A stretch of 64,000 nt of DNA from Lentinula raphanica (GCA_027919835.1 JANVFP010000036.1:1-64000); one strand, 5' to 3'. Shown: positions 24,537-34,970, counted from the stretch's first letter. Numbers and translations: made by a program. The notes: a model not told the origin generated them from the letters alone.

Positions 24537-24679
24537 AGTTCGTGTAACGAACAAGATCCAGCTATCATGGATCGGAATGGTGGCTTCGTACCTTTTGAAC
24601 CTTTTTGAACCCAGCAAAGCCATTACGCTGTCGGCGTCAATGCGATTCGTTCGGAATCTTTGGAAATTTCAGTTAGATT

Positions 24680-25060
24680 CGGTTCTGAGTATTTTTCACA
24701 TTTTTTGGTCTCAAGTTTGTCAGGCTTGTGGTGGCATCCTGCGATATTATTGCTAGTAACTCCAACTTCGCAAAGTGGGCATAGGTGGGCATTGCTTGCC
24801 AAGCGCTTAACTCAGGCGCTCAGCATGCTTGAATCGGAGCCATCGCACTTTAGCTTTATCACTCTCAAACCCACAACCGTCTGGATCCACTGGCACAATT
24901 ATCGTGTCTCAGAAATGGGAATGCCTCCTCCGCTCGTTGACCCATCTCTAGCTGATCACGATCTTTGACGTGATCACTTCGACGGATCTGGGATTCATGC
25001 CCAGAGGAGCCCAGAGGTCAAAAGCTATCGAACACTCAAGAGCGCGTCGGTCATGATCCG
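24680..25060 (+). pseudogene. Decayed fragment of the indoleamine dioxygenase 5' region
   Basis: The stretch from about 24750 resembles 32715-32935 by eye, including the ACCGTCTGGATC word (24879 and 32821), the preceding ATCGCACTTTAGC versus ATCCCACTTTCTC, and the GATCTGGGATTCATGCC versus GACAGGGTTCATGCC block. It lies after SSP-2 as the real gene lies after SSP-3, suggesting that the SSP plus dioxygenase segment was duplicated and this copy lost. No open frame survives. Confidence 0.55.
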
Positions 25061-25326
25061 CCGCAGGAGCACGTCGAAACTCAGTGTATACATCAATGAG
25101 GTTTTTTCGATGCTGGGAGTCTCGGGAGTCGGCTGGGTCAACATCATACATCTCAAGATACATAGAGTGATTCGGAACCATTCGACAATGAAACTACCCT
25201 CTTATTGGTAATCACAGCCTCCCACATACTTCATGATCTCTATCCAGCCGCTAAATGAGCTCGAGCTACATATAATACCCTGCTTGTTGGATTTTTTTCT
25301 CGTTCTTGCCCCCACCCCAACCAAAA

Positions 25327-25341
25327 AAGAGCTGGTCTCTT
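25327..25341 (+). promoter_or_regulatory. Family inverted-repeat motif upstream of SSP-3
   Basis: AAGAGCTGGTCTCTT, 79 nt before the ATG. A TATA-like ACATATAATA is at about 25266-25275 and a CCCCACCCCAACC tract lies between. Confidence 0.75.
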
Positions 25342-25899
25342 TTGCGTGAATTGTACCTCGAGTTCCAAAGACTTCAACATCCATTTACTCATTCGCTTTC
25401 CGAGCCGACGATCTTCATCATGGTTCATTTCAAGTATAGAGTCCTCACTGTTGTCCTTGCTTCCGGACTTGCTTCTGTGCTTTCCGTCCCCGTCTCTGTT
25501 CCCGATGGGTCCGGAAGTGTCTCTCAGGCTGTATCTGACGAGCGTCAGACTACTACTGGCTCTGGTATGGCTGGAGTTCTCTCAAGTCATTCATCCAGTA
25601 GTAGTCAACCGATCATAGTCGCTAGAACACATCCTGAGTCTTCGGAAGTAGAGAACAGAAAAGAAGAGGGTGAGTTCGTTTCTACATCGTCTTCTTGCCA
25701 GATTGGGCTGATGATTGCCACTCGAATTCACTTCGATGCGTTCATACTATACTCAGCCATTGTGAGCTATATGAACGCACAATATCCCGGAACGGCCCAG
25801 CTTGAAGCCGAGAAATCATACAGTATAGAGCAGGCGGCAGGTCAGTCGAGTTTCCTCCACGAGGAACCGAAAAGATCATGATTGACACTTTGAAAATTA

Positions 25900-25910
25900 G
25901 CCGGTCTTTC
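25900..25910. repeat. Target-site duplication GCCGGTCTTTC, left copy
   Basis: The same 11 bases recur at 32073-32083. Removing everything between restores exon 3 of SSP-3 in frame, so this marks the insertion point. Confidence 0.85.
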
Positions 25911-25934
25911 GGGGCGGTATCCGCCAAAACAGAG

Positions 25935-26762
25935 ATGCTGAGGGACATTATACGGGACCTTCGCCAGGCAGACGCGAGGACAAGGGGTCAGCTCGCATCT
26001 CTCAAGACAGAGATGCTCGACATTCTACGGCAGGAAATCAAGGAGTCCCAGGAGATGCTTTGGTCAAGGACCTTGGATCTCTTTCCCACCCAGGCATTTC
26101 AGGATCTCCAAAACTCCATCTCCATGCTCAACCGCACTGCACTATCCTCTTGCCTCCCTCCCCCTCCTTCGCAATCTCCACCTGTGGCATCTCGCCGTTC
26201 GCCTTCGCCGAGCTCTTCTCATTCATCGTCGCACCGTCGCTCCCATTCCCGTGACTCTCTTACCTCGAGCTCGAGCTCTGGGTCTCGCCCTCGTTCGGAC
26301 TCTGCTGTCCCTGTTCGCCATCGGTCTCCTCACACTCCTCCTCATCTAACCCTGGCGCACCGTCTTGGGATGGTGCCGGTAGCTTCAACCTCCAAACGCA
26401 AGGCAGATGCATACGACGAACCGCGGGCAAGGAAGAAGACTCGTACTGACTACCCGGTCGCTGCGGACGAATCTCATCCACACACCCTGTCAGTCATTCG
26501 CCCCCCGGTCAGTCGTCCTTTCTCCTCAACTATGGATCTCGCTTTCGAGCGGTATCGCGCCTGGGCATCGGCGATAGCTCGTCACACACATGACGAGGTC
26601 CACTTACCGAAACCTTACCTTATCAAACGTCCCGATCCCCGTCGTCTTGTTCTGTTTTTTACCGCACCGGCCGACGACACATTCTACACCATCTGGATGA
26701 AGTATCGTCGTCACCTTCCTATACTCGCCAGTGTTTCGCTTGTGCGGGGCGGCACGGCGTGA
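25935..26762 (+). CDS. LINE ORF1 protein
   Basis: The first ATG inside the insert is at 25935; the open frame also runs leftward into the disrupted SSP-3 gene, where 25878 offers another in-frame ATG by chance. The N-terminus is a heptad-like charged helix (EMLRDIIRDLRQADARTRG, LKTEMLDILRQEI). A Ser/Pro/Arg-rich basic middle with an NLS-like RARKKTRTDYP follows. The C-terminal region (AFERYRAWASAIARH, RPDPRRLVLFF) is globular. No zinc knuckle seen. Role by analogy: RNA-binding chaperone. The 5' end may be truncated. Confidence 0.75.
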   Translation: MLRDIIRDLRQADARTRGQLASLKTEMLDILRQEIKESQEMLWSRTLDLFPTQAFQDLQNSISMLNRTALSSCLPPPPSQSPPVASRRSPSPSSSHSSSHRRSHSRDSLTSSSSSGSRPRSDSAVPVRHRSPHTPPHLTLAHRLGMVPVASTSKRKADAYDEPRARKKTRTDYPVAADESHPHTLSVIRPPVSRPFSSTMDLAFERYRAWASAIARHTHDEVHLPKPYLIKRPDPRRLVLFFTAPADDTFYTIWMKYRRHLPILASVSLVRGGTA

Positions 26763-26798
26763 CGTTTACTCCGCCGACATCCACCGGTCTCACCACTG

Positions 26799-29700
26799 GT
26801 GTCGGCGCCTTCTGCTACGGTTCTCTTGCCTACACAGCAGACAACCCAACCCCTTCCTCTGTTGCCTCATTCTCAGTTTATGCCTTCTGTTACTACTATG
26901 CCTATGCCTTTTGCCTCTACTTATCTTTCTGTGCCTTTACATTCTCCCACTTGCTCCTCTAATGAGGTTCAGGACTGTTCTACCCCTTGGGTGTCTGTAC
27001 CCACTGACATACAGGTTTTACCTGACTCTACTCACCCTCGGGTACAGTCCACTGTACCTACTGATACTCTACTACCTGTAATAGCTATGTCTATGCCCTC
27101 GGCGCCAGAGCTGCCACTGATCCCTGACCTTATAGCTACCCCGGTACCTTCTGTACCTACTACACCAAATGTGATTGCTTCTTCCCCACCTTTTGCTTCC
27201 CTGCCAGTTCCAGGCTCCCAGAGTGTTCCCACCTCGGATACCAGTCAGGTTTCGGTTCTCTCATGGAACATCAATGGCCGTTACACCTTGAATTACCTGT
27301 CCGACGACTTCATTAAACTTATCTCACGATTTAATGTAGTGATGATACAGGAATCTCGACTTCAGCCTGGTATCCCACCCAAACATCCCCCATACTACAC
27401 CGCTTATGTTCAACATCGTCGGTGTGCCCAAGATCATATCGGCAACCCCGGGGGGGGTGTTCTTACCCTCGTTCGCGATGGTCTTCAACATACACAACGC
27501 ATGGATCTTTCCGCTCCGGATATCCTTTCTGTCCTGGTTAATGGGATTCTATTCATCAATTCGTATGTTATTCCTGAGTCGTCTCGCTCGGATTGGTCTC
27601 GCTGGTCTGACGCCCATCCCTGGGAGTCTTTTCGCTCAATTGTTCTCATGGCTGCCTCTCTTAACCTTAGCTTTGTGGTGGCTGGTGACCTCAATGCCCG
27701 CACCAACTGTATAGCCCCTCATATGCTCCATCCTCCCCGCAACTCAATTGATCAGACCTGTTCCACACGGGGCCGAAAACTCCTGGATCTCTGTGCGGAC
27801 CTCGAACTCATCATTCTAAATGGTTGTGCTTCCATTCCCGGCTCCCACAATTCTGCTACATCCTTCCAGAGCCGCTTTCTCTCTTCAGACGGCACCTCCT
27901 CGCTGTCACTATCGGTTATAGACTACTTCATTGCGTCTCCGCTGTGTGCAGGTCTTGTATCTTCCTTACAGGTCTCCCCTCCCACCAACTGGTCTGACCA
28001 TGCCCACTTATCCCTGACCATCACCCTCCCCGCTGGAGATCCCTCGCCTCCTGTTAAGCACCACTCTTCTCATCGACCAACTCTCACCATCCCTCTCTCT
28101 ACACCTTTAGACCACCTCCAACATGCTATATTTCATTCCAAGCCTGCTTCACATGAACAACGACTCATTACACTTTATGGTAATGCTGATTGTGCTCGCT
28201 CCCCGCCGTTGAAGGTGTACACGGATGGATCCTGCCTCTCACCCAACACTCCGGCGGCTCGAGCTGGCATTGGCATCTTCATTGGCCCCAATCATCCCTT
28301 AAACCTGTCCTCACGCATATGTGGCCCTCAGCGTAACAACCGTGCTGAGCTTCTTGCTGTTCTGGCTACTATTCAGCGTGCCCCTCTGGCCCGCCCCTTG
28401 GAGATCTTTACTGATTCCACATACATTATTACTTCCCTTGCCTACCTAGCACCGGACAACTCTCAATGTGGTTGGACATGCCCGAATGGTGATATATTAC
28501 AGCGACTGTGCCGGTGGATTGGATCTCGCTCTACTCCACTGTTGCTCACACATGTTCGAGCTCACAGAGGCCACATGCAGAATGAATCTGCTGATAAACT
28601 GGCAAAGGAGGGTGCCTCCCTGCCGCTTCCCCTGCAAGGTACACCAAGTGACTTCCTGTCCCTCCCTGTCCCACCACATTACTCCTCACCTGTTGTGACC
28701 ATGACCCCCAAAGTCTCCACTGCCTTTCCTGACCCACGTGCTCCTGTTGCTCCTCCTCCTCCTCCTGTTCCCCTTGCTCCCATGGGATCCTCCCACCGGG
28801 GACGATCTCATAAACGAGCTCTGCAGGATAAGGCTCTTAGGGACATTCAGGAGGCTGCCCGAGCAGGTGGCTCTGCCTTCTGGACACACTTCAAACATCT
28901 TCGGGACCCTGAGCCACCGGTACCAAAAGTTGACATCCTGCAGCTCACACAGTCCTTCATCCCCCGTATGAACCCCCCTGACCCTGCATCATCCCCTTTT
29001 GATGCTGCGGCCCTTCAACAGGAGCATTTCCGAGCACTGAGCCTTCCTCTTCCTTCTGTCCCTTCCTCACTTGCCAGCTTCAACTCTCCTATCACTGCTG
29101 AGGATATTGGTGCTGTTAAAGCTTATCTGAAACGGACCTCTCACTCTGATGCTACTGGTTCTGACCAGATCTCTTATTCTCATATCATGGCAGTTGACAA
29201 TGATCGTCTGGCTCCCCTGTTCCAACAGTCTTTTCAACAAGCAGACTTTCCTGCCTCATGGCTCTCAGCGGTCATTGTGGCTGTACCTAAGCCAGGCAAG
29301 GATTCATCTGACCCTGCTAACTACCGGGCAATAGCATTGGAGAGTTGTGTCCTCAAGTTTGCATCTCTTCTCATGCACTCCAAGCTCACCACTGCTCTCC
29401 AGGAGGCTCATGTCCTCCCACCATCACAAAACGGTTTTCGGGCAGGCTATCACACTAACAACAATGCCTTCATCCTTCGGACACTTATTGAGAAATCAAA
29501 ATCAGTGAACCGCCCGACTTTTGCTGCTTTTGTCGACATCTCAAATGCCTTCCCCTCTACCAATCAGAGTTCCTTGTGGAACAGACTTGCAGACTATGGT
29601 CTCACTGGTGAGTATTTTGACTGGCTACGCCAGTTATATCTCCGGATGTCATACTCCATTGCCCATCAAGGAGAACTCTCTGAGTCCTTCCGAGCCCTCA

Positions 29701-31157
29701 GTGGTGTTCTCATGGGTGATCCGTCCTCCCCCACATTGTGGAATATCTTCCTATCCACCTTTCGCCTCTGGCATGACCCCGACGATCATGATCTGTTGGG
29801 TACTGTCATATCCCACCTCGAACATGCTGATGATATGGTTCTACTGTCCCACTCGGTGCATGGCATTCAGCACCACCTCAATACGTTCTCCTCGTACTGC
29901 CACTCGAGCTTCCTTGCCGTGAGTGCTGGTAAATCATGGATTATGGTATTTGGGAAACTGCCGGGCCCTTGCCCTGCTCTCTTTTTGGCTGGCTCTGCCT
30001 TGTCCTGCCTGGATGTCTCCCGTTACGTGGGTATACACTTTCAATCCTCTGGCCGCCACCTCTTCACACCACACTACACCAAGAAACATGAGGCGGCACT
30101 CACTGCTTCTCGGGGAATTGCTGCATGTGACCTCATTGTGGGCTACCGTCGTCTCGATCCTGCTATTGCCAAGCAGCTCTACTCCTCATTAGTGGACTGC
30201 CACCTGACTCATGGGTGTGAGGTCATTATCGACACTAGCAAGGCATCACTCTCCCTCCTTGAAGACTCCCAACACCTGATACTTCGTCGTATCCTGGGTC
30301 TTTCTCGGAACTCCATCCTTGCTCCCCTCTTTACTGAAACGGGCATTATGCCTATCCGTGCCCGCCGTGTCATCCTAGCACTACGATACCTCTCTTATCT
30401 CTTGGAACTGCCACATGACCACTATGCCCACTTATCCCTACAAGAAAGTAGCCGATTACGAGAAGATGGAGAACGGTCCTGGCTCAGTGACCTCGACTGG
30501 GCCATTCAACACCTTCCTAACTCCTCCCTGTCTCTCCCTTCTCTCCAGGCCCTAACTACTCAATCTATCTCTAAGCTCATCGGAGACATCACTGACTGCA
30601 CAATGACCTCCTTACAACAATCCATAGATGCCAGCTCCCGATTAACCTTTTTACAAGGTCGTCGGGAACCTCACAAGGACGGTACTACCTCTCGAGTGGC
30701 TTCCACTCTCCGCCACTACCTCACACAGGTCCGCAGGCCTGAACATCGGGTCTCACTGACAAAGCTTCTCTGTGGTGACCTCACCCCTGTGACTTTTAGA
30801 GCATCGCCTGCATCCACCCGGCCCCTCCCTGACCAACAGCAGCGTCCCAAATTCTGTCGTGCCTGCCAGGACCCCTTGCAGCCTGAAACACCCCAGCATG
30901 TTCTCCTGCAGTGCCAGGCAATTCCGACGATATTACCTATTCGGACTGCCTTCCTCACTTCAATGGCCCAGCACTTACCTCTGCCTCACTCTCGTACATT
31001 CACGGATGCATCCGCCACCTTCTATATCAAATCTTTTGTTTTCCATTGGACACTGGTTGTACCTTCTGCCCAGTATGTCCATGATTGCATTTCTCTCTGG
31101 AAGGAGTTCATTGGACTGGAGACTGACCTAGAGTCCGAGGAAGAAGAGCAGGACTAG
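26799..31157 (+). CDS. LINE ORF2: endonuclease-RNase H-reverse transcriptase
   Basis: Up to 1452 aa; the frame opens with GTG at 26799 and the first in-frame ATG is near 26880. Domains in order: Pro/Thr-rich leader; APE-type endonuclease from about residue 153 (VLSWNINGR, IQESRL, VVAGDLNARTN, VIDYFIAS, SDHAHLSLTI); RNase H from about 472 (KVYTDGSC, NNRAELLAVLATI, IFTDSTYI, HVRAHRGHMQNESADKLAKEGA); reverse transcriptase (VPKPGKD, NGFRAGYHT, FVDISNAFPS, GVLMGDPSSPTLWN, HADDMVLLS at about 1007). The C-terminus has a CxxC...H...C finger (CRACQDPLQPETPQHVLLQC). RNase H between endonuclease and RT is unusual. The frame is uninterrupted. Confidence 0.9.
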   Translation: MSAPSATVLLPTQQTTQPLPLLPHSQFMPSVTTMPMPFASTYLSVPLHSPTCSSNEVQDCSTPWVSVPTDIQVLPDSTHPRVQSTVPTDTLLPVIAMSMPSAPELPLIPDLIATPVPSVPTTPNVIASSPPFASLPVPGSQSVPTSDTSQVSVLSWNINGRYTLNYLSDDFIKLISRFNVVMIQESRLQPGIPPKHPPYYTAYVQHRRCAQDHIGNPGGGVLTLVRDGLQHTQRMDLSAPDILSVLVNGILFINSYVIPESSRSDWSRWSDAHPWESFRSIVLMAASLNLSFVVAGDLNARTNCIAPHMLHPPRNSIDQTCSTRGRKLLDLCADLELIILNGCASIPGSHNSATSFQSRFLSSDGTSSLSLSVIDYFIASPLCAGLVSSLQVSPPTNWSDHAHLSLTITLPAGDPSPPVKHHSSHRPTLTIPLSTPLDHLQHAIFHSKPASHEQRLITLYGNADCARSPPLKVYTDGSCLSPNTPAARAGIGIFIGPNHPLNLSSRICGPQRNNRAELLAVLATIQRAPLARPLEIFTDSTYIITSLAYLAPDNSQCGWTCPNGDILQRLCRWIGSRSTPLLLTHVRAHRGHMQNESADKLAKEGASLPLPLQGTPSDFLSLPVPPHYSSPVVTMTPKVSTAFPDPRAPVAPPPPPVPLAPMGSSHRGRSHKRALQDKALRDIQEAARAGGSAFWTHFKHLRDPEPPVPKVDILQLTQSFIPRMNPPDPASSPFDAAALQQEHFRALSLPLPSVPSSLASFNSPITAEDIGAVKAYLKRTSHSDATGSDQISYSHIMAVDNDRLAPLFQQSFQQADFPASWLSAVIVAVPKPGKDSSDPANYRAIALESCVLKFASLLMHSKLTTALQEAHVLPPSQNGFRAGYHTNNNAFILRTLIEKSKSVNRPTFAAFVDISNAFPSTNQSSLWNRLADYGLTGEYFDWLRQLYLRMSYSIAHQGELSESFRALSGVLMGDPSSPTLWNIFLSTFRLWHDPDDHDLLGTVISHLEHADDMVLLSHSVHGIQHHLNTFSSYCHSSFLAVSAGKSWIMVFGKLPGPCPALFLAGSALSCLDVSRYVGIHFQSSGRHLFTPHYTKKHEAALTASRGIAACDLIVGYRRLDPAIAKQLYSSLVDCHLTHGCEVIIDTSKASLSLLEDSQHLILRRILGLSRNSILAPLFTETGIMPIRARRVILALRYLSYLLELPHDHYAHLSLQESSRLREDGERSWLSDLDWAIQHLPNSSLSLPSLQALTTQSISKLIGDITDCTMTSLQQSIDASSRLTFLQGRREPHKDGTTSRVASTLRHYLTQVRRPEHRVSLTKLLCGDLTPVTFRASPASTRPLPDQQQRPKFCRACQDPLQPETPQHVLLQCQAIPTILPIRTAFLTSMAQHLPLPHSRTFTDASATFYIKSFVFHWTLVVPSAQYVHDCISLWKEFIGLETDLESEEEEQD

Positions 31158-31350
31158 AGCACTACTTACATCCTGACCACTATACATGTATAGGTACCTT
31201 AGTGTATCCTCCCTGAGCTTTCATCCCCCCTGCAGTCTACCTTCCTCTTTGCGGGTTGAGCTCGCTGCAGACGGGGTTGTCAGTTCCGGCTGTTCCTATT
31301 TGGGACCCCACCATATGGTGGAGCCGTGTACAATTCATTCATTCATTCAT
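31158..31350 (+). other. LINE 3' UTR with (ATTC)n tail
   Basis: Ends in four ATTC units (31332-31350), the kind of simple-repeat tail that ends many non-poly(A) LINEs. A CCACCATATGGTGG palindrome precedes it (31308-31321). Confidence 0.6.
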
Positions 31351-32072
31351 GTGTGTGGGAGATACTGATACCGGATAGCGATTGTGTCATCAACATAGCC
31401 ACTGTACAGTCATGTGCTTTTAACCCTAATCCTATATTGATTCCTTGCAAGGATATTGGCCAGGGATTTAAGACATTCCTGGGCTCAGCTAGCATGGGGT
31501 TCAGTTGAATGAGTGGGCTTGCATTGTACAGGTAAGTAAGTATGCCACTCGAATTCTGAAAATTTGAAAGTCGAATGTTGGGCGCCTAAGCGCTCGAGTG
31601 CATTCGGAATGATGAGAATGCACAGTGACCGGCGCAGACCGGCATGACAAAGCATATATGTCATGCCGGTGGAATCCAGCATTTCCATATAAGTATCATT
31701 TCCCAATGACTGAGCTTTTTCACCATGTTAAAGACATGGAACCTTGCTCAAAAAAATCTAGTAGCCTTGGAAGACTACTCTAATCACTTCACTGGTCCAA
31801 ATTCACAGAAAATAAGTGTCTCCAAGTGCATTTCATGAGTTCAATCATTGGAATCCTTGCACCTTTGACTTAGTGATTCAGGAAGCTCTCAGATACACAA
31901 TAACTATCTCAGCATGTTCACTCAATGTCCCAAATGGATACAATAGCTTTGGAAGAGCCTCATCCAGGTAACAAACATAGGAGAGTCCTTTTTCTTCTTT
32001 TTCTTCTTTTCCTTTTTTGGAAAATTTCCTTTTTGATTTATTTTTCTCAGATCCCACATACATCGCTATCGG
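31351..32072. other. 722 bp of non-LINE sequence inside the insertion
   Basis: Lies between the (ATTC)n tail and the right target duplication, so it arrived with the LINE. No gene. It holds a perfect 11-bp stem CCGGCATGACA/TGTCATGCCGG (31639-31649 and 31659-31669) and a pyrimidine-rich run near 31987-32045. Confidence 0.55.
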
Positions 32073-32083
32073 GCCGGTCTTTC
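32073..32083. repeat. Target-site duplication GCCGGTCTTTC, right copy
   Basis: Matches 25900-25910. Exon 3 of SSP-3 continues immediately to its right. Confidence 0.85.
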
Positions 32084-32469
32084 ACATGATATACAGGAAA
32101 AGGTGTCCCAGTTCCGCGAACGAATCGTTCAATCGGGGAATGAAAAGACAGTGATACGACTACTCCTTTGTCTTCGACAAAACCCTAACGATCGCCTGTT
32201 GAACAATTATTTCAATAGATATGTGGACATGCACAGTGGTCGTCAGTGCCATTTTTCATACCATCTGGCTGTTGATATTTTGGAATATCTAATCGAGCGT
32301 TTCGTTTGAATTATATAACTCGAACGTCAATTGAGCGGTTTGAACATCTGATTCAAATGATGCTAGTAGTGGTGGTAGCAGTTTGAAACCCACCGGTCGC
32401 GTTTGAAACTTCTCTCAGGTCAATCGAGATCGAAGAACGAGAGTGGGTTAGGAAGCTGTGTTTGTAATA

Positions 32470-32516
32470 GTCTTGTGTACGGTTCTGTGTGTAGCAAGGG
32501 CCCTGGAATGTCCATC
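32470..32516 (+). promoter_or_regulatory. Shared downstream element of SSP-3
   Basis: TCTTGTGTACGGTTCTGTG followed by TGTAGCAAGGGCCCTGGAAT. The best-preserved copy of the block, even though its gene is broken. Confidence 0.6.
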
Positions 32517-32749
32517 ATGATCATGCTTACTTGTTTTTGGATTCGCAAACAAATCAAGCGTCGTGATATCTCGGAATCGCCTGTGCGATTCTGTTGAAAT
32601 CTACGGTGAGCGCGAAGCCGAGAACTTGAGGATGATAAATAATCCTTCTCAAAATTTATGATGACAAATTTTTCGACCTCAGTTCTTGACCATCATCCAC
32701 CCAATCCTAACATCCTGCACTATCATCAGCACGCAAAGAGGATACGAGT

Positions 32750-34263
32750 ATGGATATAGATTCAATCTATATGTTTACAGAGATGGAGCTCGATCCATCC
32801 CACTTTCTCTCACTCCCTCGACCGTCTGGATCTACATCGTTGAACGGCGATTCCTCCGTCGTCGACACCACTACTCTTGCCGCACATGATTTCGACGTGG
32901 ATCCTCGGACAGGGTTCATGCCACCGCATCCGCCGCTGGAGAGGTTACCGGATAGACTGGACGGGATGGATTATGTTAGATGGGAGGAAGCATTGAAAGA
33001 CGCGATGGGAGGAGAAGGAAAAGAGAGATTGCAGCTTGGAGATAGGAAGGCAGGACTGACGAAGGAGGATAAGGAGCGAAATGATGAGTGGAGAGAACGA
33101 GTGAAGAACGTAAGTCATCATATCAGATAAAAAACTTGTTATCAATCTTACGTTGAAATGTTCAGCTCCCAATGCTGGAAATACGACCTCTGCTGCGATC
33201 TGAACTGATGCTACGGCGAGCACACCATGTGCTGGCCTGGATACTCCATTTCTATGTCCATTCCATTTCTTCTCCTCAAAATCAAATCCGTATTCCTCCT
33301 CCGTTGTCCGTTCCACTGCTTCAAGTTTGTCGAGAAATGCAGATGCCGCCTGTGCTGACATATTCAGATGACGTATTGTACAACTGGGCTTTAATGTCCT
33401 CTAGCACGATTGACCCAAATAACCTCCGAATCCTATCTTCCTTCACTGGCACACCCTCCGAATCCCATTTCTACCTTACCTCTGCACGGATCGAGCTTAT
33501 AGGCGTTCGGGCGCTTGCGTTGATGCAATCTACATTGGATGAGCTCTTCGTCGGAGATCAAATCGCTGTTAGGCGGATCACAGGCTATCTGTCGGCACTC
33601 GGCACTATCATTGCCGAAATGGAGGTTGAGCTGAAGAAAATGCCAGAGGGATGTGATCCAAGTCTGTTCTACGAACATATCAGGCCTTGGTTCCGCGGGA
33701 TCGATTTTATGAAGGAAGAAGGGTGGGTGTTTGAAGGTCTCGAAGCAGACTCTGCTCTCGAGCAACCTACGGAACTTTCTGGCCCATCAGCTGGACAGAG
33801 TTCGCTGATCCACGCATTGGATGTCTTCCTCGGCGTACACGAGTTTTCCCATAAGGAATCCAACTCGAATTCGTTTCTATCCAGAATGCAATCCTACATG
33901 CCCAGACACCATCGGAACTTCCTCTCTCATCTTCAATCCCAGAACACCCGTCGCTCCTTGCGCGCTTTGGTGTTCGACGGCTTGGATCAGACCGGGGGTA
34001 ACGGATATGCACCAATGGACGACGGACACGCGCTTCTTGAGGCATATAATTCTGCCGTGTTCGCCCTGAAGAAATTCCGCGATGCGCACTTTGTGATTGT
34101 TGCGAGATATATCATCGGGCCTGCAGCAGCTGTGGACAGACCTACGGCGGCTGAGAGAGCTAGTTTGGAAGACGCCCCTCTCAAAGGAACTGGTGGGACT
34201 GACCTCGCTCGGTTTTTGAAGGGCGTTAGAGATAGTACGCGGGAAGCGATAATAGATCTCTAG
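32750..34263 (+). CDS. Indoleamine 2,3-dioxygenase
   Basis: Two exons (32750-33109 and 33166-34263; 56-nt phase-0 intron) give 485 aa. Haem dioxygenase that opens the indole ring of tryptophan to N-formylkynurenine, the first step of the kynurenine route to NAD. Seen: RSELMLRRAHHVLAWILHFYVHS near the start of exon 2, a PSAGQSSLIHALDVFLGVHE stretch (the family's Ser/Ala-Gln-Ser-Ser region), MQSYMPRHHRNFL, then DAHFVIVARYI with the proximal haem histidine, and the C-terminal GTGGTDLARFLKGVRDST. The ATG at 32750 is chosen as the first in frame; later Met codons at 32771 and 32783 are possible. It looks intact. A decayed partial copy is near 24.9 kb. Confidence 0.9.
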
Positions 34264-34955
34264 AGTAAATCCCAAATTCACTGTTGTTTGTCGCCGCCAG
34301 AATTTTATATTGAGCTCAGCTTACAGAATCCAGATGGGCCTATGCAAAGCTTCTTTGGCTCTTTCAAGCTCTTTCACCAAACGCCAAACCAAATTTTTGA
34401 ATGGTCTTGAACCTAACGCAGTCCGCCATCCGGGATGTACAAGTTTGACCAATGATTAATGAGCCCGTATGCCTTGGACGAAAAGACCTCAACGCTGAAA
34501 GGCTAGCGGGTAACACGACTCACGAGTCACTCCGACAGGCTAATCTGACTATGTACTAACTCCGAGTGGCCATCATGATGCGTCGCTGCTCCTTTCTCCT
34601 TCCAAGTGAGTTGTAACAGGTTGTAACCAGTATACTGAATACTGATCTATAGTGATAAGATAATCATACTGGCAGGAGAAACGGGTGGTAATCTCTCCTC
34701 TGCAAGGTGCAGTGTTACAACTTACTAGGCAGTGTACCAACCTTGTGCAACCGACCTCGCCTCGCCTCAAGAAGAGCGGTCTGGTGAAACACCCTCACTT
34801 GTATCGATTTCAAATGCGTCGCTTTGCAGTGTATTGCTATCATCTGATCCATTGCTGGAGTCTAAAGCATCGCACAGTTCACGAGTTTCATATATGTACC
34901 AGAGTGAGTAGGCAAAATGGAATTCAACAACTTCATTCCCCCACCCTCAAACTTA
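34264..34955. other. Intergenic between dioxygenase and SSP-4
   Basis: No gene seen. The right end is the SSP-4 upstream region with a TATA-like CATATATG at about 34889. Confidence 0.4.
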
Positions 34956-34970
34956 AGAGCTGGTCTCCTT
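34956..34970 (+). promoter_or_regulatory. Family inverted-repeat motif upstream of SSP-4 (one change)
   Basis: AAGAGCTGGTCTCCT, 54 nt before the ATG, the closest spacing in the family. One base of the right arm differs. A CCCCCACCCTCAAAC tract precedes it. Confidence 0.65.

Larger units (their letters stand above)
25911..32072 (+). mobile_element. Non-LTR retrotransposon (LINE) insertion
   Basis: The insert is bounded by GCCGGTCTTTC at 25900-25910 and 32073-32083. It contains ORF1 and ORF2 of a LINE, then a short 3' UTR ending in an (ATTC)n tail at 31332-31350. A further 722 bp before the right duplication is not LINE-like. Both ORFs are open, so the insertion is fairly recent although its host gene has already decayed. 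Confidence 0.88.
25420..32406 (+). pseudogene. SSP-3: family member 3, interrupted by a 6.2-kb LINE-bearing insertion
   Basis: Exon 1 is 25420-25669 (signal peptide VLTVVLASGLASVLSVP, Ser-rich stretch) and exon 2 is 25757-25840. Intron 2 is 25841-25900. Exon 3 begins at 25901 but is broken after 25910 and resumes at 32084, running to 32241. The broken halves match the paralogues (HDIQEKVSQF core, IRLLLCLRQNPND, YFNRYVD). The last exon near 32340-32406 still shows EHLIQMM and an SSGGSS plus KPTGR tail, but the two parts are in different frames and the splice acceptor is out of phase. The copy is therefore almost certainly dead. Confidence 0.72.
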
